Shown: piece by piece, positions 8,975-19,033 of the stretch
How positions within the stretch are numbered: position 1 is the stretch's first letter
How the letters are laid out: the number at the start of each line of letters is the position of its first letter
Source: Microvirga alba
Lineage (GTDB): Bacteria > Pseudomonadota > Alphaproteobacteria > Rhizobiales > Beijerinckiaceae
Assembly: GCF_015694465.1 (NCBI RefSeq)
Contig: NZ_JADQDO010000001.1
Location: 248,001-312,000 of the forward strand
Direction: 5' to 3'
Length of the DNA stretch: 64,000 nt
Notes under the pieces: generated by a model
Database searches by the model: none
Told to the model about the DNA's origin: nothing
The model's input: only the letters and a program-made list of their open reading frames with translations
Made by a program: the position numbers and the translations under genes

Positions 8975-9780
8975 GACGTCGCAGTCTGGAGTTCTCGCCT
9001 GATACTTTGCAGAAGGTGCTATTTGAGCTCGGGCCGGCTAAGATTTCTTCTTCCATCTTATTAAGATGCCCCCGGATTTTCGGCCACGTGTCAACGGGGA
9101 CGGGCCGCCGATTTCGCCGGCGAGCTGCGCAGGTCACGGGATTCGAGTCTACTTGTCTCGCATGCTGGATGCATCCCGCGGCACTCGCGCCTGGGTATGC
9201 ACGCTGAGACCGCGCCAACGATCGTACGCAACATAAGTGTGTCGCCCATGGCAGACCGTGTGGCTCACGAGAGCTGGTCTTCCTTGGCGCGACACCGCTC
9301 CCCGCAGTGAGCGGCGAAGTTGCGATCACACGGAACTTTGGCCGGACGACGTGTTTGGGACGGTAATTCCTCTCGTACGAGAATATCGCATGGTCGCCGG
9401 ATGCATCGGCCGTTCCGAGTTCCGCGAACTGGCAAGCCCTCCTCGAGCGATTCCCCGTGCGTGCGATCGCCTGAAGCGCGCTCACGTCAATTCATTCGGG
9501 TCATACCGCGTTACTCGCCGGTGGACGACACGTCCTTGTGAACGGCTGCGCAGGCGTCACCGTTTTCCTAACAGGGATTCGTTTCAAAATAGCTTTTGAA
9601 GACAAGACGTTGGGGCGGATCCTGCGTCTCCCGTTTCGGTGGACCTCAGCGATCCCGCCTCCTTCTCCGTGCTGCAATATACGGCCGAAGAAATATAACG
9701 TTGCAATATTTTCTGGACGATGAATTTGATACATTATAATGTGCCATTCCCTATCGTAAGTTTTACCGAAAATTTCAACC
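8975..9780. other. Long intergenic stretch without a convincing gene
   Basis: About 800 bases between the HIT gene and the transglutaminase-RTX gene. Several open frames of 70-180 codons exist on both strands (for example 8949-9485 minus, 9237-9599 plus, 9501-9782 minus), but none shows a recognisable domain, a good ribosome site or protein-like composition; they are rich in Arg, Pro and Ser as expected for shadow frames in GC-rich DNA. The last 130 bases are noticeably more AT-rich than the surroundings. The stretch may hold a decayed gene or long regulatory DNA for the RTX gene. Confidence 0.5.
9735..9740 (+). promoter_or_regulatory. Candidate -10 element upstream of the transglutaminase-RTX gene
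   Basis: A perfect TATAAT lies 41 bases before the proposed ATG, inside the AT-rich end of the long intergenic stretch. No good -35 box is visible at 16-18 bases upstream (TTCTGG or TCTGGA are poor), so activation by another factor would be needed if this is a true promoter. Confidence 0.35.
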
Positions 9781-11655
9781 ATGGCAAAAGACTACAAAGA
9801 ACTCGCATCATTTATGCGCGCCCATAAATCTGACCCCCTCGCGTTGGCGAAGATCATGACATCTTGGGCCTGGGCGTCCCTACTGCCTGGCGGCGGTGCG
9901 GGCGCCGAGCCCGTAAACGCCAAAAACGTGGTTAAGGTCATGAGCGCCTCATGTGGCTGGCGTGATATTTTGATGGACTCGCTATTTGAAGGAATCGGCA
10001 TTCAACATCGCCGAGTGAATTTTTATGATGTGCCATTCCAGACCAATCACACGGCTACAGAGTTGTTCATCAATGGAAAGTGGATGTTTTTTGATTCCAC
10101 TTATGGAGTTTATTTGACCCGGAAAGGCAGTAGCGTTCCTCTATCTATGGAGGAGGCGCGCACTCTTTGGCCAGACGTTGTCATTCAGCAGAGTAATCTC
10201 AAGGGCTGGCAGGGTACGTTTGTCGACCCCAAACAAATAAATGCGAAATCGTACAGTCCAGCGCAGGATACGTTTGGATATGCTCCAAAGAGCTATTATC
10301 AAGCAGACGGCGTCATTACTGGTGAATTCTACAGTCTTTATTTTGGGAACCGGGCGACGTACATGGATGGCCATAACGAAACCGCCATTGGTGGTGGAGA
10401 TCGTTCATGGAACATTGTGCGCGACACCAGCGGGACCAAATCTTGGTCGAAATCAACGACGTTCATCGATCTGCAGGGGCGCCTTGACGCTCAGCACGTG
10501 GTTATGGACGACAAGAGTCAAATATTTACGCACTGGGATTTGGACAACAACTACTCGTGGTCCGTAAAGAAGACAATAATAGCGGAAAATAGCCGCATTC
10601 AGTCGGCACATACTACGTATGATGATGGCTCAAAATTAGCTTTGTATTATGATGTTAAGCTTCTTGATGTATGGGATAGTGTTTTAGATCACTATAGTGT
10701 TAATGGAAAACAGGATTATAAAATCATAACATATGACGATGGAAAAAGACTAGAAATAGATTTTGATGCATCTCAATTGTATTCGTGGTCAAAATACGAG
10801 GATTGGTACGATTCAGCGGGGCAAGTCATAAGCACGACGATCACTTTTGATGATGGGCACGTGAAGTTTTTCGACTGGTCTGTCGCGAGGAAGATTGTCG
10901 TAACGGCGGGTTCCAACTCGGTGGTTGGGACCTCGGGAGACGACGCGCTCTTCGGTTCGAGCGGCGATGACTTCCTCGATGGCGGCGCCGGTATGGATCG
11001 CATGGAAGGCGGTGCGGGGAACGACACATACTATGTCGATGACACCAACGATATCGTGATCGAAAAGGAAAACGGCGGAAATGATACCGTCGTCGCTTCG
11101 ACCGACTATGCTCTCCCCCGCAATGTGGAAAATCTCGTTCTCACAGGTGATGCAATCTACGGGACGGGCCAGGAACTGGACAACTGGGTCGTCGGCAATG
11201 CACGAAACAATGTGCTTTCGGGCGGAGCCGGCAATGATCGGCTTGTGGGCATGGACGGTGATGACCTCCTCTCGGGCGGGACGGGCCGAGATACGTTGGA
11301 AGGAGGGCTTGGAGCGGATACCCTTTACGGTGGTCCCGATGCCGACGTCTTTCTTTGGAGATCACTCGCTGAAATCGGCACGACGCTGAAGAGCTCGGAC
11401 TTCGTGAAGGACTTTTCGCGGGAGCAGGGCGACGTATTGAACTTCAGGCTGATCGATGCGGATGAAACGCGGGCCGGGAACCAGAATTTCACCTTCATTG
11501 GAGACCAGGCATTCAGCGCACCCGGCCAAATTCGTTATGCCTTCAGCGGCAAGGATACGATCCTGTACTTCAATGTCGACAATGACCCGTCGGCGGAGGC
11601 TGTTCTACGGATCGCCGGCAAGCAGGTGCCCGATGCATCGTGGTTCGTGCTTTAG
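9781..11655 (+). CDS. Secreted transglutaminase-like / W-DDG repeat / RTX protein
   Basis: A 624-residue protein with three parts. Residues about 45-115 look like a transglutaminase-type cysteine enzyme: Cys58 (SASCGWRD), His90 (TNHTATEL) and Asp105 (KWMFFDSTYG), with the His-to-Asp spacing of 15 usual in that fold. Residues about 222-371 hold four repeats of about 38 residues beginning with Trp and containing T-x-D-D-G (the first unit has DDK). Residues about 384-520 carry RTX calcium-binding nonapeptides (GGAGNDTYYVDD, GGTGRDTLEGG), followed by a C-terminal part as in type I secretion substrates. No Sec signal peptide is seen, which fits type I export. The region about 10580-10850 is AT-rich compared with neighbours, suggesting acquisition. 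No ABC/HlyD/TolC export genes are nearby. Confidence 0.8.
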   Translation: MAKDYKELASFMRAHKSDPLALAKIMTSWAWASLLPGGGAGAEPVNAKNVVKVMSASCGWRDILMDSLFEGIGIQHRRVNFYDVPFQTNHTATELFINGKWMFFDSTYGVYLTRKGSSVPLSMEEARTLWPDVVIQQSNLKGWQGTFVDPKQINAKSYSPAQDTFGYAPKSYYQADGVITGEFYSLYFGNRATYMDGHNETAIGGGDRSWNIVRDTSGTKSWSKSTTFIDLQGRLDAQHVVMDDKSQIFTHWDLDNNYSWSVKKTIIAENSRIQSAHTTYDDGSKLALYYDVKLLDVWDSVLDHYSVNGKQDYKIITYDDGKRLEIDFDASQLYSWSKYEDWYDSAGQVISTTITFDDGHVKFFDWSVARKIVVTAGSNSVVGTSGDDALFGSSGDDFLDGGAGMDRMEGGAGNDTYYVDDTNDIVIEKENGGNDTVVASTDYALPRNVENLVLTGDAIYGTGQELDNWVVGNARNNVLSGGAGNDRLVGMDGDDLLSGGTGRDTLEGGLGADTLYGGPDADVFLWRSLAEIGTTLKSSDFVKDFSREQGDVLNFRLIDADETRAGNQNFTFIGDQAFSAPGQIRYAFSGKDTILYFNVDNDPSAEAVLRIAGKQVPDASWFVL

Positions 11656-11687
11656 GCCTTCTGCCCTGAGCATCGTGAAATGCGGTT

Positions 11688-11723
11688 ACGAGCCTCGCCG
11701 GTTGGTCCGGTGAGGCTCGTTTC
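11688..11723 (+). terminator. Intrinsic terminator after the transglutaminase-RTX gene
   Basis: A 14-bp stem with one G-T pair (ACGAGCCTCGCCGG pairing with CCGGTGAGGCTCGT) around the loop TTGGT, followed by TTTCTATTT. It sits 32 bases after the RTX stop and ten bases before the end of the convergent epimerase gene, and could serve both. Confidence 0.8.
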
Positions 11724-11732
11724 TATTTGGAT

Positions 11733-12779
11733 TTACTTCTTTGCCTCAACCAGGGACTGGGCGATCTTCGCGCTGCTCTTTCCGATGCCGTATTCGGAAA
11801 TCTCCTGTCGGGGCTTGTAATCCGCGTCGGTCCACAGCCGGTTCCAACCTGCTTCGACGGTTTCGACCCACTCGGTCTCGTCGCGAAGCGTCACGCATGG
11901 CACGCGGTGGAAATAGGCTTCCTTCTGTAGGCCGCCTGAATCGGTGAAAACGCCCGAGGCATTGTGCGTCAGCCAAGCCATGTCGAGGTATCCCAGTGGC
12001 TCGATGAGCTGGACGCCGGCCGGGTTGAGGCCGCTCTTCTCCATGAGTTTACGGGTGCGCGGGTGAACCGGCATGATGATCGGAACGTCGCGCCCGCGAT
12101 CCGACAACCATTGGATGACCCGCGCAAAGCGCTCCGGGTCGTCCGTGTTTTCGGCCCGGTGGATCGTGGCGACGGCGTAGGTCTTGGGCGTCAGGCCGTG
12201 CTTATTCAAAATCTCGGAGCGTCCCTTGGCTCGTTCAACGGCCGCCAGGGTGACGTCGTACATCACATCCCCGACGTGGTGGACGCCCTTGGTGATGCCC
12301 TCCGCCTTGAGGTTCACGACAGCGGTCTGGGTCGGACAATAGAGAAGGGTGCTGATGTGGTCGGCCATCACCCGGTTGATCTCTTCCGGCATCCTCCGAT
12401 TGAAGGATCGAAGGCCAGCCTCGACGTGGGCGACGGGAATGTGGAGCTTGGCGGCGGCAAGCGCGCCGGCGACCGTGGAGTTCGTGTCGCCGTAGATGAG
12501 AACCCAATCGGGCTTCTCGGCGATCATGACCTCCTCGAGCTTCTCGAGCATGCGCCCGGTCATGGCGCCGTGGCCGAGGCTGTTCACCTCGAGGTTATGG
12601 GCCGGGGGCGGAATGTCGAGTTCTTCAAAGAACACGTCGGACATGGCCGCGTCGAAATGCTGCCCCGTATGCACGAGAATTTCGCGAATGCCGCCATGGG
12701 CGGCGAAGGCATGGCTGACAGGGGCGGCCTTGATGAACTGGGGCCGCGCGCCGACAACGGTCAAAACAGTCAGTGACAT
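11733..12779 (-). CDS. wecB: UDP-N-acetylglucosamine 2-epimerase (non-hydrolysing)
   Basis: A 348-residue enzyme interconverting UDP-GlcNAc and UDP-ManNAc, supplying ManNAc-type sugars for surface glycans. Hallmarks: the N-terminal VVGARPQFIKAAPV, YGDTNSTVAGALAA, HVEAGLRS, MPEEINRVMADH and the C-terminal DSGGLQKEA nucleotide site. It is slightly shorter than the usual 370-380 residues but keeps all these blocks. It lies 65 bases downstream of glycerol kinase on the same strand and may be cotranscribed, although its product fits the polysaccharide clusters of this window better. Confidence 0.92.
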   Translation of the reverse strand: MSLTVLTVVGARPQFIKAAPVSHAFAAHGGIREILVHTGQHFDAAMSDVFFEELDIPPPAHNLEVNSLGHGAMTGRMLEKLEEVMIAEKPDWVLIYGDTNSTVAGALAAAKLHIPVAHVEAGLRSFNRRMPEEINRVMADHISTLLYCPTQTAVVNLKAEGITKGVHHVGDVMYDVTLAAVERAKGRSEILNKHGLTPKTYAVATIHRAENTDDPERFARVIQWLSDRGRDVPIIMPVHPRTRKLMEKSGLNPAGVQLIEPLGYLDMAWLTHNASGVFTDSGGLQKEAYFHRVPCVTLRDETEWVETVEAGWNRLWTDADYKPRQEISEYGIGKSSAKIAQSLVEAKK

Positions 12780-12844
12780 GGAATATCCTTCATCGAATAG
12801 CTTGGGCGATTACAGGCTGCGAGCCGCGGAGTCTATCCTGCCGT

Positions 12845-14341
<1,497 letters not shown>

Positions 14342-14380
14342 AACCTGCTCCCCGAAAGCCCGTTTCATGGGCCCTTCTTG

Positions 14381-15901
14381 CTATTGCGCGGCGACGGACG
14401 TTGCCTTCCGCTTGCTGAGATATGTGTCGATCTTCTGGGCTGCGTCCGCTGGGACGTGGAGACCGAGCTTGGAGCGCCGCCAGAGGATGTCCTCGGCACT
14501 GCGCGCCCATTCCCGGCGGACGAGATAATCGACCTCCGTCGCGGTCAGGCCGGCACCGAAATCCTCGCCCAGATCGGCCATGGATGCGGCAGAGCCCAGA
14601 AGCTCCTCAAGCCTCGTGCCGTAAGCGCGCGACAGGCGATAGGCAAGGGCATCCGGCAAGAACGACCAACGCGTTTTCACATTCGCGAAGAAGCGATCGA
14701 AATCAGCATCGGGCATGTCACCGCCCGGCAGTTTGGCCCTTTCCGTCCAGGACGGCTTCATGGCCGGGAAATAGGCCTTCAGTTCATCGAGCGCGTGCTC
14801 GGCGAGCTTGCGGAACGTGGTAATCTTGCCGCCGAAGATCGACAGCACCGGGGCCTGGCCCTGACCATCCTCGAGATCGAACACGTAGTCCCGGGTCACG
14901 GCCGAGGCGTTGGTCGAGCCGTCGTCGAAGAGAGGGCGGACACCGGAATAGGTCCACACCACATCGGCGGGCGTGACCTGATGCTTGAAATGGTGATTCA
15001 CCACGTTGCAGAGATACTGGATCTCGGAATCGCTGATCGTGACCTTCTTGTCCGGCACCGACTCGACCGGAATATCAGTGGTGCCGACGAGCGTGAACTT
15101 GCCCTGATAGGGGATCGCGAACACGATCCGCTTGTCCGTGTTCTGCAGAATGAAGGCCTTGTCGCCGTCGAAGAGCTTGGGAACCACGATGTGGCTGCCC
15201 TTCACGAGGCGCACGCTCTTCTGGGTGTTGAGCCCGAGCTTGGTGTTCAGGACGTCCGCGACAAACGGGCCGCCCGCATTGACCATCACGCGGGCTCGGA
15301 CCTCCGTCGGTTCGCCCGTCTCGACGTTTTGCAGGCTCGCCACCCAGAGGTCGCCCTCGCGACGGGCCGAGACGAGCTTGGTGCGCACGCGGATGTCGGC
15401 GCCCCGCTCGGAGGCATCCAGCGCGTTCAGCGCCACCATGCGGCTGTCCTCGACCCAGCAATCGGAATAGACGAAGGCTGTGTCGAAGCCGGGTTTCAGG
15501 GCTTGCCCCGCCGGATGACGGGTCAAGTGAATCGTCTCGGTGCCGGGCAGGCGCTTGCGCGGGGCGAGGTGATCGTAAAGGAACAGGCCGAGGCGGACGA
15601 ACCAGGCCGGGCGGATGCCCTTTTCATGGGGCAGGATGAAGCGCAGCGGCCAGATGATGTGCGGCGCGGATTCCAGTAGGCGCTCGCGTTCGAACAGGGC
15701 TTCGCGCACCAGCCGGAACTCGTAATATTCCAGATAGCGCAAGCCGCCATGGATCAGCTTGGTGCTGGCGGACGAGGTGTAGCCAGCGAGATCGCCCTGC
15801 TCGCAGAGCACCACAGAGAGGCCTCGGCCCACCGCATCGCGCGCGATACCCGCGCCGTTGATGCCACCGCCAACAATCAGAAGATCGGTCACTGTCGTCA
15901 C
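14381..15901 (-). CDS. glpD: Aerobic glycerol-3-phosphate dehydrogenase
   Basis: A membrane-associated FAD enzyme of about 507 residues that oxidises glycerol 3-phosphate to dihydroxyacetone phosphate and passes electrons to quinone. The FAD-binding LLIVGGGINGAGIARDA is at the N-terminus, followed by LIHGGLRYLEYYEF and later VRPLFDD and DYVFDLED blocks typical of GlpD. The frame is open from an ATG at 15949, but a GTG at 15901 preceded by AAGGAAAG puts the dinucleotide fold at the expected distance from the N-terminus. First gene of the glpD-glpK pair. Confidence 0.93.
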   Translation of the reverse strand: MTTVTDLLIVGGGINGAGIARDAVGRGLSVVLCEQGDLAGYTSSASTKLIHGGLRYLEYYEFRLVREALFERERLLESAPHIIWPLRFILPHEKGIRPAWFVRLGLFLYDHLAPRKRLPGTETIHLTRHPAGQALKPGFDTAFVYSDCWVEDSRMVALNALDASERGADIRVRTKLVSARREGDLWVASLQNVETGEPTEVRARVMVNAGGPFVADVLNTKLGLNTQKSVRLVKGSHIVVPKLFDGDKAFILQNTDKRIVFAIPYQGKFTLVGTTDIPVESVPDKKVTISDSEIQYLCNVVNHHFKHQVTPADVVWTYSGVRPLFDDGSTNASAVTRDYVFDLEDGQGQAPVLSIFGGKITTFRKLAEHALDELKAYFPAMKPSWTERAKLPGGDMPDADFDRFFANVKTRWSFLPDALAYRLSRAYGTRLEELLGSAASMADLGEDFGAGLTATEVDYLVRREWARSAEDILWRRSKLGLHVPADAAQKIDTYLSKRKATSVAAQ

Positions 15902-15991
15902 GAAACTTAGTCTTTCCTTCAAACCGGGCTCTTCCGGCACCCTGCACATGATTCCTTTAGCCGTCTAAGGCAAGTGAAATCTGAACAATGT

Positions 15992-17194
15992 TCACGGCTC
16001 CCGGGCCAGGGCGAGGTTTAGCACAAAAGCCCCGAGAGAGCAGAGGGCCATGACGAGGCAGGCGACCAGCACTGCCTCATAGCTGCCCCACCAGGCCCAG
16101 AGCGCCCCGAATGTGAATGGCGCGGTGGCCATGGACAGCCTGACGGGCGTGGCAATCATTCCCTGGATGGCGCCATAATTCTCCCGGCCGAACAACTCCG
16201 GCGGAAGGAGTGCCTTCACGATCGTCATCATGCCGTTGGACGCTCCGAAGATGCCGGCGAAAATTGCGATTAGCCATGATCCGGCCGGGATGAAGGGGAG
16301 AAGCGCGAAAGCGAGAACGCTGAGCAGCATGGTCAGGACGCCGAGAGCCCGCAGGCTGAGAACCCGCTCGCCGAACGCCATGGCGAGCCGCGCCACGACC
16401 TGAGCCGGTCCGATGATGGAAAAGGCGGCGACGGCGGCGTCGAGGGTAAAACCTCGTTCGATCAGGAGCGGGATCAGGTGGAGGGGGATTCCTGTAGAGA
16501 TCATCCCCTGGGCGACCGAGGTCGCCACGAAGCACCAGAAGGAAGCGCGATAAAGGAGTTGGCGGGGATTTGAAGCCGGGCGGGCCGCGGAATGGGTACT
16601 GCCGGGATGCAGCGCCGACCTTTGAGAGGCTGGAATGCTGATGGCGTGGATTGTGGCGCAAATCCCGAGATTGAATGCGGCAAGGACGACGAGTGCCCCG
16701 CGCCATCCGCAAGACTCGATCAGCAGGTGGGTGAGGGGAATGAACACCGTACTGGCGAAGCCGCCGATGAGCGTCATCGTCGTGAGGCCGCGCCGCGCGA
16801 GAAACCCAAGCCGGCGCGCAAGAACCGCGAAGCCGGGGTCATAAAACACGGCGCTCATGGCGGCCCCCATTCCTACCCACACCAGGATGAAAAGCGGGTA
16901 GCTCTCGATTCTGGACCAGAGAGTGAGGAGAAGCGCCGCCAGAACGGAACCGCCGGTCATGATGGCGCGGCCATGGCCGAGATCGATGAGACGCCCGACC
17001 GGAATCGCGAAGAATGCGGAGGAGATCAGCGCCATGGAATAGGCGGCCGTCAGTGCGGATTTCGACCAGCCGAGTTCTTGCCCCATCGGTTCGATGAAGA
17101 GCGCGAAAGCATAGAAAATCGAACCGTACGAGACGAGCTGGGCCGTCGAGAGGGCAGAGACGAAGCCCCAGGGCATACGATCGGGAGAGGACAT
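15992..17194 (-). CDS. Major facilitator superfamily transporter
   Basis: A 400-residue membrane protein with about twelve hydrophobic segments in two halves. The first half has a typical loop 2-3 region (IPVGRLIDLGHGRAIM). The central loop (about residues 190-210) is polar and Pro/Ser-rich. It resembles the MFS group annotated as monocarboxylate/oxalate-formate-like transporters, but the substrate cannot be told. It lies upstream of glpD on the same strand with about 90 bases between, so a link with glycerol metabolism is possible but unproven. The divergent helicase gene starts 325 bases away. Confidence 0.85.
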   Translation of the reverse strand: MSSPDRMPWGFVSALSTAQLVSYGSIFYAFALFIEPMGQELGWSKSALTAAYSMALISSAFFAIPVGRLIDLGHGRAIMTGGSVLAALLLTLWSRIESYPLFILVWVGMGAAMSAVFYDPGFAVLARRLGFLARRGLTTMTLIGGFASTVFIPLTHLLIESCGWRGALVVLAAFNLGICATIHAISIPASQRSALHPGSTHSAARPASNPRQLLYRASFWCFVATSVAQGMISTGIPLHLIPLLIERGFTLDAAVAAFSIIGPAQVVARLAMAFGERVLSLRALGVLTMLLSVLAFALLPFIPAGSWLIAIFAGIFGASNGMMTIVKALLPPELFGRENYGAIQGMIATPVRLSMATAPFTFGALWAWWGSYEAVLVACLVMALCSLGAFVLNLALAREP

Positions 17195-17519
17195 CGGTCA
17201 GCCTTTGCCTCGTCGCCTCGATCCCCTCATCCGGTTTGCGGGTTCAGGCGCAATCCGTGCCTTATGACAGGGCGCATGGTTGACGAATAGGGCCTGATGC
17301 CTCATATGCACAGCACGGCGTCAGCGCTCTTCGTGAGCCGCTTGAGTGGGCTGCGTGACGGATATTCGCTGAAATACGGCGGAGGCCCGGCCCACTTCTT
17401 CAATCGCTCGACCGTACGGCTGCCCCACACGCGGGTTGTCGCCTTGAGCCCGGCAGGGCCAGATTTCCTGGCAACAAACGCCTTGCGGCTCCCCGCATCT
17501 GTTTGAAAGAACAAACATT
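17195..17519. promoter_or_regulatory. Divergent intergenic region between the MFS gene and the DEAD-box helicase gene
   Basis: These 325 bases must hold promoters for both flanking genes and would give the helicase mRNA a long leader. Small open frames at 17297-17506 (plus) and 17302-17610 (minus) have no recognisable features and I do not call them. I see no clear -35/-10 pair. Confidence 0.4.
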
Positions 17520-18971
17520 TTGACTCTCTTTTCCGATTTCGGATTGGCCCAGCCGATCCTGAAGGCGCTTGTGTCCGAGGGCTATGAAAAGCCCACGCCG
17601 ATTCAGGCACAGGCGATCCCGCATGTGATGGCAGGCCGCGATATCTGCGGCATCGCGCAGACGGGAACCGGCAAGACCGCCGCCTTCGCGCTGCCGATCC
17701 TCCACCGCCTGAGCGAGAAATCGCGTCCGCTGGCTCGCAAGAGCTGCCGGGTGTTGGTTCTCAGCCCGACCCGTGAGCTTTCCGGCCAGATCGCAGACAG
17801 TTTCCGCACCTATGGACGCAACCTGCGCCTCTCCACCTCCGTGGTGTTCGGCGGGGTGACCATCGGCAAGCAGGAGCGCGAGCTGTCCGGCGGCGTCGAT
17901 ATCCTCGTCGCCACTCCCGGCCGCCTGCTCGATCTGATTGATCGCGGTTCGCTGACTCTTCGCGATGTCGAGATCCTTGTTCTCGACGAAGCCGACCAGA
18001 TGCTCGACCTTGGCTTCATCCATGCGCTGAAGCGCGTCGTGAAGCTCTTGCCGAAGGATCGTCAGAGCCTGTTCTTCTCGGCGACCATGCCGAAGACCAT
18101 CGCGTCGCTCGCCGATGACTTCCTGCGTGATCCTGCCAAAGTCGCCGTGACGCCTGTCGCGACGACGGCGGAGCGCGTGGAGCAGAGCGTCATTTTCGTG
18201 CAAACGAGCCAGAAATCGCCTCTGCTCGAGGCGGTTCTTCGTGATGAATCCATTGACCGCGTCCTGGTCTTCACGCGCACCAAGCACGGCGCGGACAAGG
18301 TCGTGCGCTATCTGGAGAAGGTCGGCATCGCCGCCGCCGCCATCCACGGCAACAAGTCCCAGCCGCAGCGTGAGCGGGCCTTGGCCGCGTTCCGCGCGGG
18401 GACCTGCCGAGTGCTGGTCGCAACCGACATCGCTGCGCGCGGCATCGACGTCGACGGCGTCAGCCACGTGGTGAACTACGATCTGCCCAACGTGCCGGAA
18501 TCCTACGTCCACCGCATCGGCCGCACCGCACGCGCGGGCGCAACCGGTCTCGCGATCTCGTTCTGCAATGACGAGGAGCGGGCTTATCTCAAGGACATCG
18601 AGAAGCTGACCCGCCTGAAGGTGCCAGTCATGCCGCTCCCGGCCGATATGCCGGCCCCGGTTCCGGCCTCCGAGTTGCGCGAGCCGCGTCGCGAGCAGCC
18701 GCAGCGCGGTCGCCCGGCTCCCCATGCCCGTGGTCATCAAGGTCACGGTCAGTCGCGCAGTGCTGATCCGAGTGCCGATCGCGGCCCCAAGCGCAGAAGT
18801 CGTGGGCCCAAGCCCGCTGCGAACGCCGGGCAGCCGAATGGCGGTCAGAAGCAATCTCAGGCTAGGCCAGCCCAGCGGCCATCGCAGGGCCAGCCCGCGC
18901 AGAAGCGTTCCGACAACCGGGGCGACGGCGCGCAGGTGGCTTGGCTCGACAAGGGACCGCGTCGCCGCTGA
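17520..18971 (+). CDS. rhlE: DEAD-box ATP-dependent RNA helicase (RhlE-like)
   Basis: A 483-residue RNA helicase. The Q motif (GYEKPTPIQAQAIP), Walker A (AQTGTGKTAAF), LDEAD box, SAT motif (FFSATMP) and the C-terminal-domain motifs (LVATDIAARGIDVDG, HRIGRTARAG) are all present in order. From about residue 390 to the end is a basic, low-complexity tail rich in Arg, Gln, Pro and Gly, of the kind that binds RNA nonspecifically in RhlE/CsdA-type enzymes. The start is a TTG at 17520: no ATG in frame precedes the Q motif, so this gene probably uses a rare start codon. A strong terminator follows. Confidence 0.9.
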   Translation: MTLFSDFGLAQPILKALVSEGYEKPTPIQAQAIPHVMAGRDICGIAQTGTGKTAAFALPILHRLSEKSRPLARKSCRVLVLSPTRELSGQIADSFRTYGRNLRLSTSVVFGGVTIGKQERELSGGVDILVATPGRLLDLIDRGSLTLRDVEILVLDEADQMLDLGFIHALKRVVKLLPKDRQSLFFSATMPKTIASLADDFLRDPAKVAVTPVATTAERVEQSVIFVQTSQKSPLLEAVLRDESIDRVLVFTRTKHGADKVVRYLEKVGIAAAAIHGNKSQPQRERALAAFRAGTCRVLVATDIAARGIDVDGVSHVVNYDLPNVPESYVHRIGRTARAGATGLAISFCNDEERAYLKDIEKLTRLKVPVMPLPADMPAPVPASELREPRREQPQRGRPAPHARGHQGHGQSRSADPSADRGPKRRSRGPKPAANAGQPNGGQKQSQARPAQRPSQGQPAQKRSDNRGDGAQVAWLDKGPRRR

Positions 18972-18991
18972 CGGCAACTGAATGAATGCGC

Positions 18992-19020
18992 AAGGCGCCG
19001 TCTTCGGACGGCGCCTTTCT
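18992..19020 (+). terminator. Intrinsic terminator after the helicase gene
   Basis: A perfect 11-bp stem (AAGGCGCCGTC / GACGGCGCCTT) closed by a TTCG tetraloop and followed by TTTCT, beginning 21 bases after the helicase stop codon. On the minus strand the symmetric stem could also end the Tyr/Arg-rich gene's neighbour transcription. Confidence 0.92.
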
Positions 19021-19033
19021 CATGCGCGGATGA

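Noticed and set aside
8949-9782. Possible genes or an insertion-sequence remnant in the long intergenic stretch
   Set aside because: No transposase motif, no inverted ends and no ribosome site; the open frames on either strand lack protein-like features.
9501-9782. 93-codon minus-strand frame starting at the RTX gene's ATG
   Set aside because: It begins exactly opposite the RTX start and has no upstream ribosome site; probably chance.
17302-17610. 102-codon minus-strand frame in the MFS-helicase gap
   Set aside because: It overlaps the helicase N-terminus and has no motif or ribosome site.
17400-18977. 525-codon minus-strand frame
   Set aside because: Antisense to the DEAD-box helicase, whose motifs are complete; the minus translation is Arg/Gly/Ala-rich without motifs.
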